Assembly (NCBI RefSeq): GCF_014377975.1
Contig: NZ_JACMOO010000257.1
Coordinates: 16,704 to 80,703 of the forward strand
Source of the DNA: Ferruginibacter sp.
Lineage (GTDB): Bacteria > Bacteroidota > Bacteroidia > Chitinophagales > Chitinophagaceae
Direction of reading: 5' to 3'
DNA length: 64,000 bases
The stretch's first letter is position 1. Each line of letters begins with the position of its first letter. The translations under genes and the position numbers were made by a program. Below, one piece after another: positions 55,260-63,592 of the stretch. The notes beneath the pieces were generated by a model. It did not search any database and was not told where the DNA came from. It saw only the letters and a program-made list of their open reading frames with translations.

Positions 55260-57881
55260 ATGAAGATTGCAGAGATAAAAATTATGAGAGGCCCTAATTA
55301 TTGGAGTGTACGTCGTCCCAAACTTATACAAATGAAGCTGGATCTGGAGGATATGGAACAACGCCCCACCAATGTGATAACCGGCTTTAAGGAAAGATTA
55401 CAAGCGATGTTTCCGGACATGTACCAACACAGGTGCAGCGTGGGTAAGCCAGGAGGTTTTTTTGAAAGGGTTGAAGAAGGTACCTGGATGGGTCATGTGA
55501 TAGAACATGTAGCGCTTGAGCTACAGACATTGGCGGGTATGGACACAGGTTTTGGCCGTACAAGAGGCACGGGTAAAGAAGGAGAATATTATGTAGTATT
55601 TAGTTATATGGAAGAAGATGCCGGTGTATTTGCAGCAAAAGCGGCTGTGAAAATTACCCAGGCCCTGGCAGATGATTTGGCCTATGATATTGAAAACGAT
55701 ATTATGCAACTGCGGGAAATAAGAGAAGAAACCCGCCTGGGGCCAAGCACAGGTTGTATTGTGGATGAAGCTGCCAAACGAAATATCCCTTTTATCCGGT
55801 TAAATAAATACAGCCTGGTACAGTTGGGGTATGGCATTCACCAAAAACGAATCAGGGCTACCATTGCAAGTACTACCAGTAATATTGCGGTGGACATTGC
55901 CTGCGATAAAGAAGAAACCAAAAACCTGCTGGGTGCCGCAGAAATTCCGGTGCCCAAAGGTGTTATTGTTAGAACTGAAGAAGGATTGAAGGAGGCTGTA
56001 GAAAGCCTTGGCTACCCACTGGTATTAAAACCGATTGATGGCAACCATGGCAAAGGTGCTACCACCAATATTATTGACTGGAATATGGCAGTAAAAGCAC
56101 TAGCAGCCGCACAGGTGTATGGCCGCAACATTATCTGCGAACGGTTTATTACCGGTTTTGATTTTAGGGTACTGGTGATAAATAATAAATTTATTTGTGC
56201 CGCACTGCGTACACCCGCTGCTATTACCGGCGACGGAGAACATTCCATTCAATGGCTGGTAGATGAAACCAATAAAGACCCCCGCCGTGGATATGGCCAC
56301 GAAAAAGTTTTAACCAGTATTAAGCTGGATAGTTTTAGCCAGCAAATGCTGGATGCGAAAGGATATACATTGGATACCATTGCGCCAAAAGGAGAACTGG
56401 TTTTGCTGAAACCGACTGCCAACCTGTCTACCGGTGGAACATCGGAAGATGTAACGGATGAAGTACACCCGGCTAATATTTTTATGTGTGAACGTATTTC
56501 TAAAATCATTGGCCTGGATATTTGTGGTATTGATATTATGGCACCCGACTTACGGTTACCCATCAGTGAAAACGGCGGTGCGGTGCTTGAAGTAAATGCG
56601 GCCCCTGGTTTTAGAATGCACATTGACCCTGCGGTGGGGATTGGCCGCAATGTGGCCGAGCCGGTAATTGATATGTTATTTCCAAAAGGCAGTGCTGGAC
56701 GCATTCCCATCATTGCCATTACGGGTACCAATGGTAAAACAACTACCGCAAGATTAACTGCACATATTGCTAAAAGCGCCGGGTATAAAGTGGGGTATAC
56801 TACCAGTGATGGAGTGTATATTCAAAACCAAATGATGATGAAAGGCGACTGTACCGGACCGGTAAGCAGTACTTTTGTATTGCGTGACCCAACAGTAGAT
56901 TTTGCAGTACTTGAATGTGCAAGAGGTGGTATCTTAAAAAACGGTCTGGCATTTCAAAACTGTGATATAGCCATCATTACCAATGTAAGCACAGATCATA
57001 TTGGTCTTGGCGGCATTGACAGTCTGGAGCAGATGGCAAAAGTAAAAGCAGTAGTGGCTGAAACTGTTTTTAAACATGGGTATGCCATTTTAAACGCAGA
57101 TGATGACCTGGTATATGATATAAGAAAAGGGCTTGATTGCAACATTGGTTTATTCAGCATGGATGAAAATAATCCACGGATAAAAAAACATTGTAATGAT
57201 GGCGGGCTGGCTACTGTGTTTGAAAATGGTTACATCAGCATCATGAAAGGCAACTGGAAAATAAGGGTAATAAAAGTAACGGACGTTCCAATTACTTACG
57301 GTGGTAAAGCTGTTCATAATATTATGAATACACTACCGGCTGTACTGGCTACTTATTTGTACAGGGAAATAAAAGTAGATGATATTAAAGAGGCGTTGGA
57401 AACCTTTGTTCCCTCCCCTACCCAAACACCGGGCAGACTTAACTTTTTTAAATTTAAGCATTTTGAAATGCTGGTGGATTTTGCCCATAACCAGGCAGGA
57501 ATGCAGTTGCTGAGCGATTTTTTAGGTAAGATGGATGGTTCGCCCAAAGTAGGTATCATTGGTGGTACCGGCGACCGGCGTGATGAAGACATTAAAGATT
57601 TGGGCAGTATAGCAGCCGGCTGTTTTGATGAAATTATCATTCGCCAGGATAAAAGTTTACGTGGCCGGACCGCCGAAGAAATAGTGCAGCTTTTGGTACA
57701 AGGTATTGATAAAGCAAAAACCAAAAATATACCTGTTACCATTATCAATATTGAAACAGAGGCAATTCTGCACGCATATAATACTGCCAAACCAGGTTCA
57801 TTAATTACGGTGATGTGTGACGATGTTTTGGCATCTTTGGAATTTATAAAAGGATTAAAGGAAGCGGAAGATAAATTGTAG
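55260..57881 (+). CDS. cphA: Cyanophycin synthetase
   Basis: The 873-aa enzyme polymerises Asp and Arg, using ATP, into multi-L-arginyl-poly-L-aspartate storage granules. The preferred start MKIAEIKIMRGPNYWSVRRP matches the family; the track ORF adds 59 residues of unrelated low-quality sequence. Domains in order are the N-terminal domain (to about 160), ATP-grasp (about 165-480, with PLVLKPIDGNHGKGATTNI and GGAVLEVNAAPGFRMH) and a Mur-ligase-like domain with P-loop TGTNGKTTT at 488-496 and NVSTDHIGLGGI. It ends in a Mur C-terminal fold (VDFAHNQAGMQLL). All nucleotide-binding motifs are present, and the gene is divergent from cphB. Confidence 0.95.
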   Translation: MKIAEIKIMRGPNYWSVRRPKLIQMKLDLEDMEQRPTNVITGFKERLQAMFPDMYQHRCSVGKPGGFFERVEEGTWMGHVIEHVALELQTLAGMDTGFGRTRGTGKEGEYYVVFSYMEEDAGVFAAKAAVKITQALADDLAYDIENDIMQLREIREETRLGPSTGCIVDEAAKRNIPFIRLNKYSLVQLGYGIHQKRIRATIASTTSNIAVDIACDKEETKNLLGAAEIPVPKGVIVRTEEGLKEAVESLGYPLVLKPIDGNHGKGATTNIIDWNMAVKALAAAQVYGRNIICERFITGFDFRVLVINNKFICAALRTPAAITGDGEHSIQWLVDETNKDPRRGYGHEKVLTSIKLDSFSQQMLDAKGYTLDTIAPKGELVLLKPTANLSTGGTSEDVTDEVHPANIFMCERISKIIGLDICGIDIMAPDLRLPISENGGAVLEVNAAPGFRMHIDPAVGIGRNVAEPVIDMLFPKGSAGRIPIIAITGTNGKTTTARLTAHIAKSAGYKVGYTTSDGVYIQNQMMMKGDCTGPVSSTFVLRDPTVDFAVLECARGGILKNGLAFQNCDIAIITNVSTDHIGLGGIDSLEQMAKVKAVVAETVFKHGYAILNADDDLVYDIRKGLDCNIGLFSMDENNPRIKKHCNDGGLATVFENGYISIMKGNWKIRVIKVTDVPITYGGKAVHNIMNTLPAVLATYLYREIKVDDIKEALETFVPSPTQTPGRLNFFKFKHFEMLVDFAHNQAGMQLLSDFLGKMDGSPKVGIIGGTGDRRDEDIKDLGSIAAGCFDEIIIRQDKSLRGRTAEEIVQLLVQGIDKAKTKNIPVTIINIETEAILHAYNTAKPGSLITVMCDDVLASLEFIKGLKEAEDKL

Positions 57882-57975
57882 AAAAAGAATAATCAACCTA
57901 TTTTTAAAATGGTTTTGGCTGTTTTACCGTCAACCCCTAAATTTGCATTCCCAAACTAAATTTTGGGAAAATGAT

Positions 57976-58049
57976 TGGGTTATAGTGTAATGGTAGCACT
58001 ACAGATTTTGATTCTGTCCGTCTAGGTTCGAATCCTAGTAACCCAACCA
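57976..58049 (+). tRNA. tRNA-Gln (anticodon UUG), CCA encoded
   Basis: A full cloverleaf can be folded: acceptor TGGGTTA/TAACCCA, D arm GTGTAATGGTAGCAC, anticodon arm ACAGA-TTTTGAT-TCTGT with TTG in the loop, and T arm CTAGG-TTCGAAT-CCTAG. The discriminator A is followed by CCA at 58047-58049. It decodes CAA (and CAG by wobble). The encoded CCA and the recombinase relic just downstream are worth noting. Confidence 0.96.
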
Positions 58050-58052
58050 ATG

Positions 58053-58090
58053 AGGACAAATCAATTTTATTACTGATTTGTCCTTTTTTA
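58053..58090 (+). terminator. Terminator of tRNA-Gln
   Basis: AGGACAAATCA / TGATTTGTCCT is a perfect 11-bp stem followed by six T, beginning four bases after the tRNA CCA. Confidence 0.88.
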
Positions 58091-58402
58091 TTTTTCGCTA
58101 TAACCCTCTCCCACCCTATATATTAGATCAACTGCTTCATTGAGCCTGGAGGTTCGATAACTCATTCCGTCAAAAGTCAATTTTTCAGGATACATCGAAC
58201 CTATTATTTCTCTTTTCCGCTTTGTATCAGCTTCCGAATATAGTTTATCAAGCCTTGTGAGACCGTTTAAAGCCTTATCCAGAAGTGATGCTATACTAGT
58301 TGTACCATTATTTAACTCTAAAACTTTGCCCTCCAAAATAGATACCTTTTTCTCTGATTCTGATTTTATTTCTCTATAATCTGCGCCGTCAAGGTCGCCA
58401 GA
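58088..58402 (-). pseudogene. C-terminal relic of a serine recombinase
   Basis: The minus strand is open for about 105 codons, reading DGADYREIKSESEKKVSILE through RLDKLYSEADTKRKREIIGS and MYPEKLTFDGMSYRTSRLNE to the stop. This is the characteristic C-terminal tail (zinc ribbon/coiled coil and the EIIGSxxPEKLxFxG motif) of Bacteroidota large serine recombinases. The catalytic domain and the rest are missing: an in-frame stop lies just 5' of it, and the sequence beyond is unrelated. The track reports only the last 82 codons. It abuts the tRNA-Gln terminator, a typical place for an integrated element to leave debris. Confidence 0.78.
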
Positions 58403-59054
58403 TAGTTACTCAACAGCAAGTGCTTGATAATTGGAAATACCGGCAATACCGACCCCCATTCCCCATTCATTTTTACGTTTAAGTCGGCGTGGCGACAGGG
58501 GGTCAAGACTCGTGGATTTTCCAGTCCTGGGCAAATGAATGCTGCAATGATGATGTAATTACTAATAATGCCAATAAGAATTGTTTCAGCGATTTCATTG
58601 AAGTGATATTTATAGTTATTTAATAAAATTAAAAGCCATATATAAAATATATTTTTTATGTGGCTGTCTTTAGAACAGTTGTGCATCTCACACTGGCGCA
58701 GGTCTCTCGACCTGATGCCTTACCGTTACTTGAATCCCTACTGATAAACTTTTTTGCCAATGTTGGTATTGTATAAAATATGTTATAGATGGTGATAAAA
58801 ACTAGTACACTGTGAAAATTTTATTCAACTCAAAAGCTGCTTAAAAAAACAATGATTCAAGGGAAACAGCAATCTATACCACTTCATACTGTCTAAGAAG
58901 CCGTCTAAATTTAGTTTTACAGACTTTGCTATAATGCCAAAGGGGCCATTTTTACCACTGTTGAACGGAGCGTCGCCAATGTCGCTGCTATGAAATACCG
59001 AAGCTAGTTAACAAATAAATCATTTTTAGACAACTGTCTAAGATATCTTAAGTT
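58403..59054. other. Rearranged gap without intact gene
   Basis: I find no supported gene. The minus ORF 58366-58686 has no family resemblance and contains low-quality sequence. Two items stand out: the 39-bp repeat at 58692, and a small palindrome TTAGACA-AC-TGTCTAA at about 59028-59043. Further stretches resembling CTGTCTAA/CCGTCTAA lie near 58890-58910, which may be debris of an insertion element. Confidence 0.4.
58692..58730 (+). repeat. 39-bp dispersed repeat, copy 1
   Basis: It matches 63395-63433 at 36 of 39 bases in the same orientation and contains the hairpin CAGGTC-TCTC-GACCTG. Similarity continues weakly for about 25 bp beyond. With copy 2 it brackets the GH95/GH51 segment. Confidence 0.75.
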
Positions 59055-61439
59055 TCAATTCATCGGTAAAACATACCATTTACCGGGTTGGGTTTTTAGT
59101 TCAATGTTATACCCTCTATTTTTAATTTTACAATTACCCCCAACTTTTGAAAATACTCTTGAACTTACCAGCCAGCCACCCTTCCATTTCATATCTACTA
59201 CAAATCCACCCCTTGCACAAAGGCCTTTTACTTCTCCATCTTTCCAGGATGCCGGCAATGCAGGAAGCAGTTCAATAAATCCTTCCTGGCTTTGCAGAAG
59301 CATTTCTGCAATGCCGGCAGTTGCTCCAAAATTTCCATCAATTTGAAAGGGTGGATTAAGATTAAATAAATTATCAGCTGTCTTTTTTATAAGAATATCA
59401 TTCAACGCATCCAAAGCATTATCACCGCTTTTTAGTCTTGCATACAAGTTAGTAACCCAGGCTGCACTCCAGCCCTCATGTCCACCACCATGTTGCAGTC
59501 GGTACTCCAAAGATTTTCGGGCTGCTACCACATACGCTGGTGTCTGTACATTGTTAAAAGCACTACCAGGATACAAGGCGTACAAATGGGACAGGTGCCG
59601 GTGCCCAGGTTCCGTTTCCTTGTATTGCTTTGCCCACTCCATGATGCGCCCATCATCCCCAATTTGTACTTTCAATAAATTATTTTTTGCAGATTTTATC
59701 TGATTAATCATTTCATCTTTATCATTTAATATTACTGAACCACTAATCACATTGGTAAAAAGTTCTTCAAAGATTTCCTGGTCATGCGATGGTCCCATAC
59801 TGATGGTGCCCTGGCTGCCATCAGGGGCTTTAAATGCATTTTCCGGAGAAGCTGCCGGGCCTGAAACCAAATTGCCGGTTGTGGAATCGGTTACCAGCCA
59901 GTTCAAATAAAATTTGGCAAAATTCTTTAAGGTAGGAAATACGTTTTGTAAATATTTTTTATCCTTGGTAAAAAGATAATGCTCCCAGAGGTGCTGACAA
60001 ATCCACCCGCTTGCACCGGAAATCAGCCCCCAGGAAGGATGTTCGCCGGGAGATGTGTAACCCCACACATTGATGATTGGACCAATACAACAGCCTTTCA
60101 TATTAAATTGTACGGAAGCCGATCTTGTGGCAGGCTTTTCAATTTGCTGAATAAATTTGGTAAGGGATAAATGCAGTTCGCTGAGATTGGTATTTTCGGC
60201 CAACCAATAATTCATTTGAACGTTTATATCTGTGTGGTAATCACCGTTCCAGGCAGTTTGAATTTCATTGGCCCAGATGCCCTGTAAATTCGCAGGCATT
60301 GTATTTTCCCTTGTGGATGAAATTAACAGGTACCTGCCATACTGAAAATACAATTGCGATAAATAATGATCGTCTTTTGTTTCCTTAATTTTATTGAGCC
60401 TGACATCGGTGGGTAAATTATCCTCCATTGATTCATCGGCTAATTGCAAAGAAACCCGTTTGAAATATTTTTGATAATCTGCGATATGCATTTGCTTCAT
60501 TTGAGAAAAATCTTTTGCGAATGCCTTATCCAAATTATCCCGAGTAATTTTTTTGTAATCCCTTCCTTTATATATGGGGTATTCAGGTAAATAATCTGTA
60601 GATGCGGTTAGATACAAAATCACCTCATCTGCATTTTTTATTACAAGCTGGTTATTTAAAATAGATTGCTGCCCGCCTTTTAATTTAGCTTTCAGTCTGG
60701 CCATGTATTCCATTCCACTTCCACCATTTCCATTGTCTAAAGCGCCAGACATTATTAATTCTCCCTTTAAGGCTGTAGTGGTAAATCTTTCTGGCCGGTT
60801 GAGAATTGCGGTAAAACTAATGGAACCTCTTTTATTTGCCGTAAACTTTACTACCATTGCGTTACCAGGGGCGCTGATAAAATATTCCCGTTTAAAACCA
60901 ACACCATCCTGTTGGTAGTTTACATGGGAAATGGCATCGTTTAAATTCAGATCACGATAGTATTGGGTATAATTTTTTTTTGTTCCAAAATCAATCCATA
61001 AATCCCCCAGGGTTTGAAAACAACCGAATGGCACATTGCCGCCATTGCCGTTACCCGAACCTTTCCCTTTGCAAACCTGGGTTCTATTGGTCAATTCGGT
61101 AGCTTCTCTAAATTTCCCTTCAAATAATAACTTACGTATTTCAGCTAAATACTTTGGAGCTTCTGGGTTATCATTATCGGTATTGCTGCCACTCCATAAA
61201 GTTTTTTCATTAAGCTGGATGCGTTCCCTGTTTACATCACCAAATACCATTGCACCAATATTTCCATTTCCGAGTGGCAGGGCTTTCAACCATTGCGGGT
61301 CATCTTTCCAACCATTTTTATCATCCGGTATCAAGGCATCTGCCGGTTGATTGTACCAAAGTTTTAGGTGACCACTCTGTGAAGAAGCCAAACTCACATT
61401 CAACAAAAAAAAACAAATAAGCGGGTAAACTTTCATCAT
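59055..61439 (-). CDS. Glycoside hydrolase family 95, alpha-L-fucosidase-type
   Basis: The 794-aa secreted enzyme has a signal peptide (VYPLICFFLLNVSLASSQ). An N-terminal beta-sandwich opens with LKLWYNQPADA and ALPLGNGNIGAMVFGDVNRE. The (alpha/alpha)6 barrel includes INVQMNYWLAENTNLSELH (Asn residues of the catalytic base relay) and FQIDGNFGATAGIAEML (the Asp of the relay). GH95 enzymes remove alpha-1,2-L-fucose, or L-galactose, from plant xyloglucan or glycans by inversion. It lies 5' to 3' after the GH51 gene on the same strand. Its start codon directly follows the repeated leader. The track start MMK and the next Met are equally plausible. Confidence 0.93.
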   Translation of the reverse strand: MMKVYPLICFFLLNVSLASSQSGHLKLWYNQPADALIPDDKNGWKDDPQWLKALPLGNGNIGAMVFGDVNRERIQLNEKTLWSGSNTDNDNPEAPKYLAEIRKLLFEGKFREATELTNRTQVCKGKGSGNGNGGNVPFGCFQTLGDLWIDFGTKKNYTQYYRDLNLNDAISHVNYQQDGVGFKREYFISAPGNAMVVKFTANKRGSISFTAILNRPERFTTTALKGELIMSGALDNGNGGSGMEYMARLKAKLKGGQQSILNNQLVIKNADEVILYLTASTDYLPEYPIYKGRDYKKITRDNLDKAFAKDFSQMKQMHIADYQKYFKRVSLQLADESMEDNLPTDVRLNKIKETKDDHYLSQLYFQYGRYLLISSTRENTMPANLQGIWANEIQTAWNGDYHTDINVQMNYWLAENTNLSELHLSLTKFIQQIEKPATRSASVQFNMKGCCIGPIINVWGYTSPGEHPSWGLISGASGWICQHLWEHYLFTKDKKYLQNVFPTLKNFAKFYLNWLVTDSTTGNLVSGPAASPENAFKAPDGSQGTISMGPSHDQEIFEELFTNVISGSVILNDKDEMINQIKSAKNNLLKVQIGDDGRIMEWAKQYKETEPGHRHLSHLYALYPGSAFNNVQTPAYVVAARKSLEYRLQHGGGHEGWSAAWVTNLYARLKSGDNALDALNDILIKKTADNLFNLNPPFQIDGNFGATAGIAEMLLQSQEGFIELLPALPASWKDGEVKGLCARGGFVVDMKWKGGWLVSSRVFSKVGGNCKIKNRGYNIELKTQPGKWYVLPMN

Positions 61440-61440
61440 G

Positions 61441-61496
61441 ATCTGTTTAAATGTTAATTGAAAATTACAGAATAAATTTTAGGGCGGGTAAGTACC
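61441..61496 (-). repeat. Shared glycosidase leader, copy A (before GH95)
   Basis: A roughly 56-bp segment almost identical (about 48 matches) to 63338-63392. On the minus strand it begins GGTACTTACC and ends TTAACATTTAAACAGAT just before the GH95 ATG, so it is the 5' leader of that gene. Copy B leads the GH51 gene. A shared promoter or operator is the likely role. Confidence 0.7.
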
Positions 61497-61740
61497 GTAA
61501 TGGCGTATGGCATTTGAAAATATTTTTAAACATTCTACATATTGCGATCCCCAGTTTTCATTACCAACCCCCATTATTATTAAATTAAAAGAAGCTGGAT
61601 GCGCCATTTGTGCCCGCACATTGCACCACTGTGATGTAACAGCGCCATTAGCAAATTCTATTAGATTGAGCCATCCTGCACGTATGGGTTTAATTGATCA
61701 ATGGAAATTACTTTTGCCGTATTAAACAGCCAGGACGTAC
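61479..61740 (-). pseudogene. Internal fragment of a second GH51 arabinofuranosidase
   Basis: The minus strand reads DQLNPYVQDG, then after a one-base shift LNLIEFANGAVTSQWCNVRA and QMAHPASFNLIIMGVGNENW with GSQYVECLKIFSNAIR. These match the region around the acid/base Glu (GxGNExWG) of alpha-L-arabinofuranosidases of the eukaryote-like GH51 type, distinct from the intact GH51 next to it. It covers only about 80 codons. The 3' side breaks off exactly where the repeated leader begins, and the 5' side ends before 61777. It is not in the ORF track as a gene; a + strand shadow (61507-61725) hides it. Confidence 0.8.
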
Positions 61741-61776
61741 CGCAATTTCTTTAATAGCATACTTTTTATTTTGCTA

Positions 61777-63315
61777 TTATTTTATCGTTAAAACAACTAC
61801 TGCCATTGGTGGCAAGGTTACTGTCAACACATTTTTATCGATTGATGCATTGTTAAAAGTAGCAGGCTTTATTTTTTCGGACTCTGTAAATGAGTTATAA
61901 TCCTGCAATTTTTTTGATGTAAGAATTCTGCCTGACAAATTCTTTTTAGTTTCACTTTTTAATACAACACTTATTTTTTGTGATTGCAAAGGATCAATAT
62001 TAACAAGCGAAATATTAATTACGCCCAGGCTGTCTTTCGATGCAGAGGCAGATACAGCGGGTAATTTTTCGCCATTTAATATATAATCGTTCACTTTAAG
62101 GGTTATTGGTAATAATGTTGCATCCTGATGAACATTATACATTTCCATCACGTAATAAGTTGGCGTGAGAATCATTTTTTCTTTGTTGGTAAGAATTACA
62201 GCCTGCAACACATTTACGCATTGTGCTAAATTGGCAACTCGTACCCTGTCAGCATGGTTATTAAAAATATTTAGCGTAACGCCTGCGATCATTGCATCCC
62301 TAATAGTATTTTGCTGGTATAAAAAACCTGGGTTGGCACCTTTTTCAACATCATACCATCCGCCCCATTCATCCACCACCAACGCAATCTTTTGTTTAGG
62401 ATCGTATTTATCCATGATGGCTGCATGTTTGGTTACCAGTTCATCCATCAGCAAGGCTTGTTTCATGATTTGAAAATACTGATTTTCACTAAATTCAACT
62501 GCAGGCCCTTTCTTATTCCAGTCTAACAATGAATAATGATGCATTGCCACGCCACCCAGCATATCCAGCGGAATATTTTTCATGAGTGTTTCTGTCCAGT
62601 TATAATCAGCATCGCTGGCACCGGAAGCTATGCGCATCAGGCCACCCCTGTTTTCCCAGTCAGAAATAAAAGTGGCGTACTTGCGGTACTCATTGGCATA
62701 ATAATCTGGTTTCATGTTACCGCCGCAACCCCAGGCTTCATTGCCAATGCCCCACATTTTTACTTTCCATGGCGCTGTTCTGCCATTTTGTGTACGCAGA
62801 TCACTCATGGGGCTTTTACCATTAAAGTTAGAGTACTGAACCCAATCCGCAAGTTCCTGTACAGTACCACTCCCTACATTAGCTGACAGGTAAGGTTCTG
62901 CGCCCAGCAATTCGCACATATTTAAAAAATCGTGGGTACCAAAACTATTGTCTTCAGTAACTCCGCCCCACCATTTATTTACCATGGTGGGTCTTTTATC
63001 TTTTGGCCCGATACCGTCTTTCCAGTGATAAGTATCTGCAAAGCAACCACCCGGCCATCGCAGATTGGGAATCTTCAATTTTTTAAGCGCATCAATAATA
63101 TCATTGCGTACACCATTTGTGTTTGGTATTGAAGAGGTATCACCCACATAAAAACCATCATAAATGCAACGCCCCAGATGCTCTGCAAAATGACCATAAA
63201 TGTTACGATTTATTTTTACTTTACCGGCGTCGGTATTAATAGAAAGATTGTTTTGTCCGACTGATAATTGTAAAAACAGAAAAGTGACGAGGCAGCAAAA
63301 CGTATTTTTTTTCAT
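61777..63315 (-). CDS. GH51 alpha-N-arabinofuranosidase
   Basis: The 512-aa enzyme, counting from MKKNTFCCLVTFLFLQLSVG (signal peptide), removes arabinofuranosyl side chains from arabinan/arabinoxylan. The start at 63315 is preferred over the track start 27 codons upstream because the signal peptide begins there. The TIM barrel carries the acid/base Glu at about 193 in MWGIGNEAWG and the nucleophile Glu at about 316 in LVVDEWGGW. The family opening IYGHFAEHLGRCIYDG and the RWPGGCFADTYHWKDGIG segment are clear. The C-terminal beta-sandwich ends VLTVTLPPMAVVVLTIK. It lies upstream of GH95 on the same strand, with its own leader. Confidence 0.95.
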   Translation of the reverse strand: MKKNTFCCLVTFLFLQLSVGQNNLSINTDAGKVKINRNIYGHFAEHLGRCIYDGFYVGDTSSIPNTNGVRNDIIDALKKLKIPNLRWPGGCFADTYHWKDGIGPKDKRPTMVNKWWGGVTEDNSFGTHDFLNMCELLGAEPYLSANVGSGTVQELADWVQYSNFNGKSPMSDLRTQNGRTAPWKVKMWGIGNEAWGCGGNMKPDYYANEYRKYATFISDWENRGGLMRIASGASDADYNWTETLMKNIPLDMLGGVAMHHYSLLDWNKKGPAVEFSENQYFQIMKQALLMDELVTKHAAIMDKYDPKQKIALVVDEWGGWYDVEKGANPGFLYQQNTIRDAMIAGVTLNIFNNHADRVRVANLAQCVNVLQAVILTNKEKMILTPTYYVMEMYNVHQDATLLPITLKVNDYILNGEKLPAVSASASKDSLGVINISLVNIDPLQSQKISVVLKSETKKNLSGRILTSKKLQDYNSFTESEKIKPATFNNASIDKNVLTVTLPPMAVVVLTIK

Positions 63316-63337
63316 AGATTTTTTTGAATATGTTGAG

Positions 63338-63392
63338 ATCTGTTTAAATGTTAATCGAAAATAATAAAAGATTTTTAGGACAGGTAAGTACC
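63338..63392 (-). repeat. Shared glycosidase leader, copy B (before GH51)
   Basis: It matches copy A at 61441-61496: 24 of the first 25 bases, then a gap, then the GGTAAGTACC end. It ends about 22 bp before the GH51 start. Both copies keep the same orientation relative to their gene, so the segment probably carries promoter or control information. Confidence 0.7.
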
Positions 63393-63394
63393 CC

Positions 63395-63433
63395 ACTGGT
63401 GCAGGTCTCTCAACCTGATGCCTTAGCGTTACT
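63395..63433 (+). repeat. 39-bp dispersed repeat, copy 2
   Basis: The partner of 58692-58730 (36/39 identical), lying directly beside leader copy B. Its hairpin arms are CAGGT/ACCTG with one mismatch relative to copy 1. Confidence 0.75.
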
Positions 63434-63592
63434 CTAACCCTGCTAATAATTTTTTCGCCCTTTTAAAATTCATTATTGAAAACATAGTTTTTGGAACTTT
63501 CCTTAATTTAAAATTAATGCGCAAACTTTTTTGGGTACTTTACAATATTTAAATTGACTACTTATAATTTACAAGAATCCAGATTATTAAAT

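Noticed and set aside
58366-58686. 106-aa minus ORF next to the recombinase relic
   Set aside because: It overlaps the relic in another frame and shows no recognisable family; probably a chance ORF in rearranged DNA.
61507-61725. 72-aa + strand ORF between GH95 and GH51
   Set aside because: The opposite strand reads clearly as a GH51 fragment, so this ORF is its shadow.
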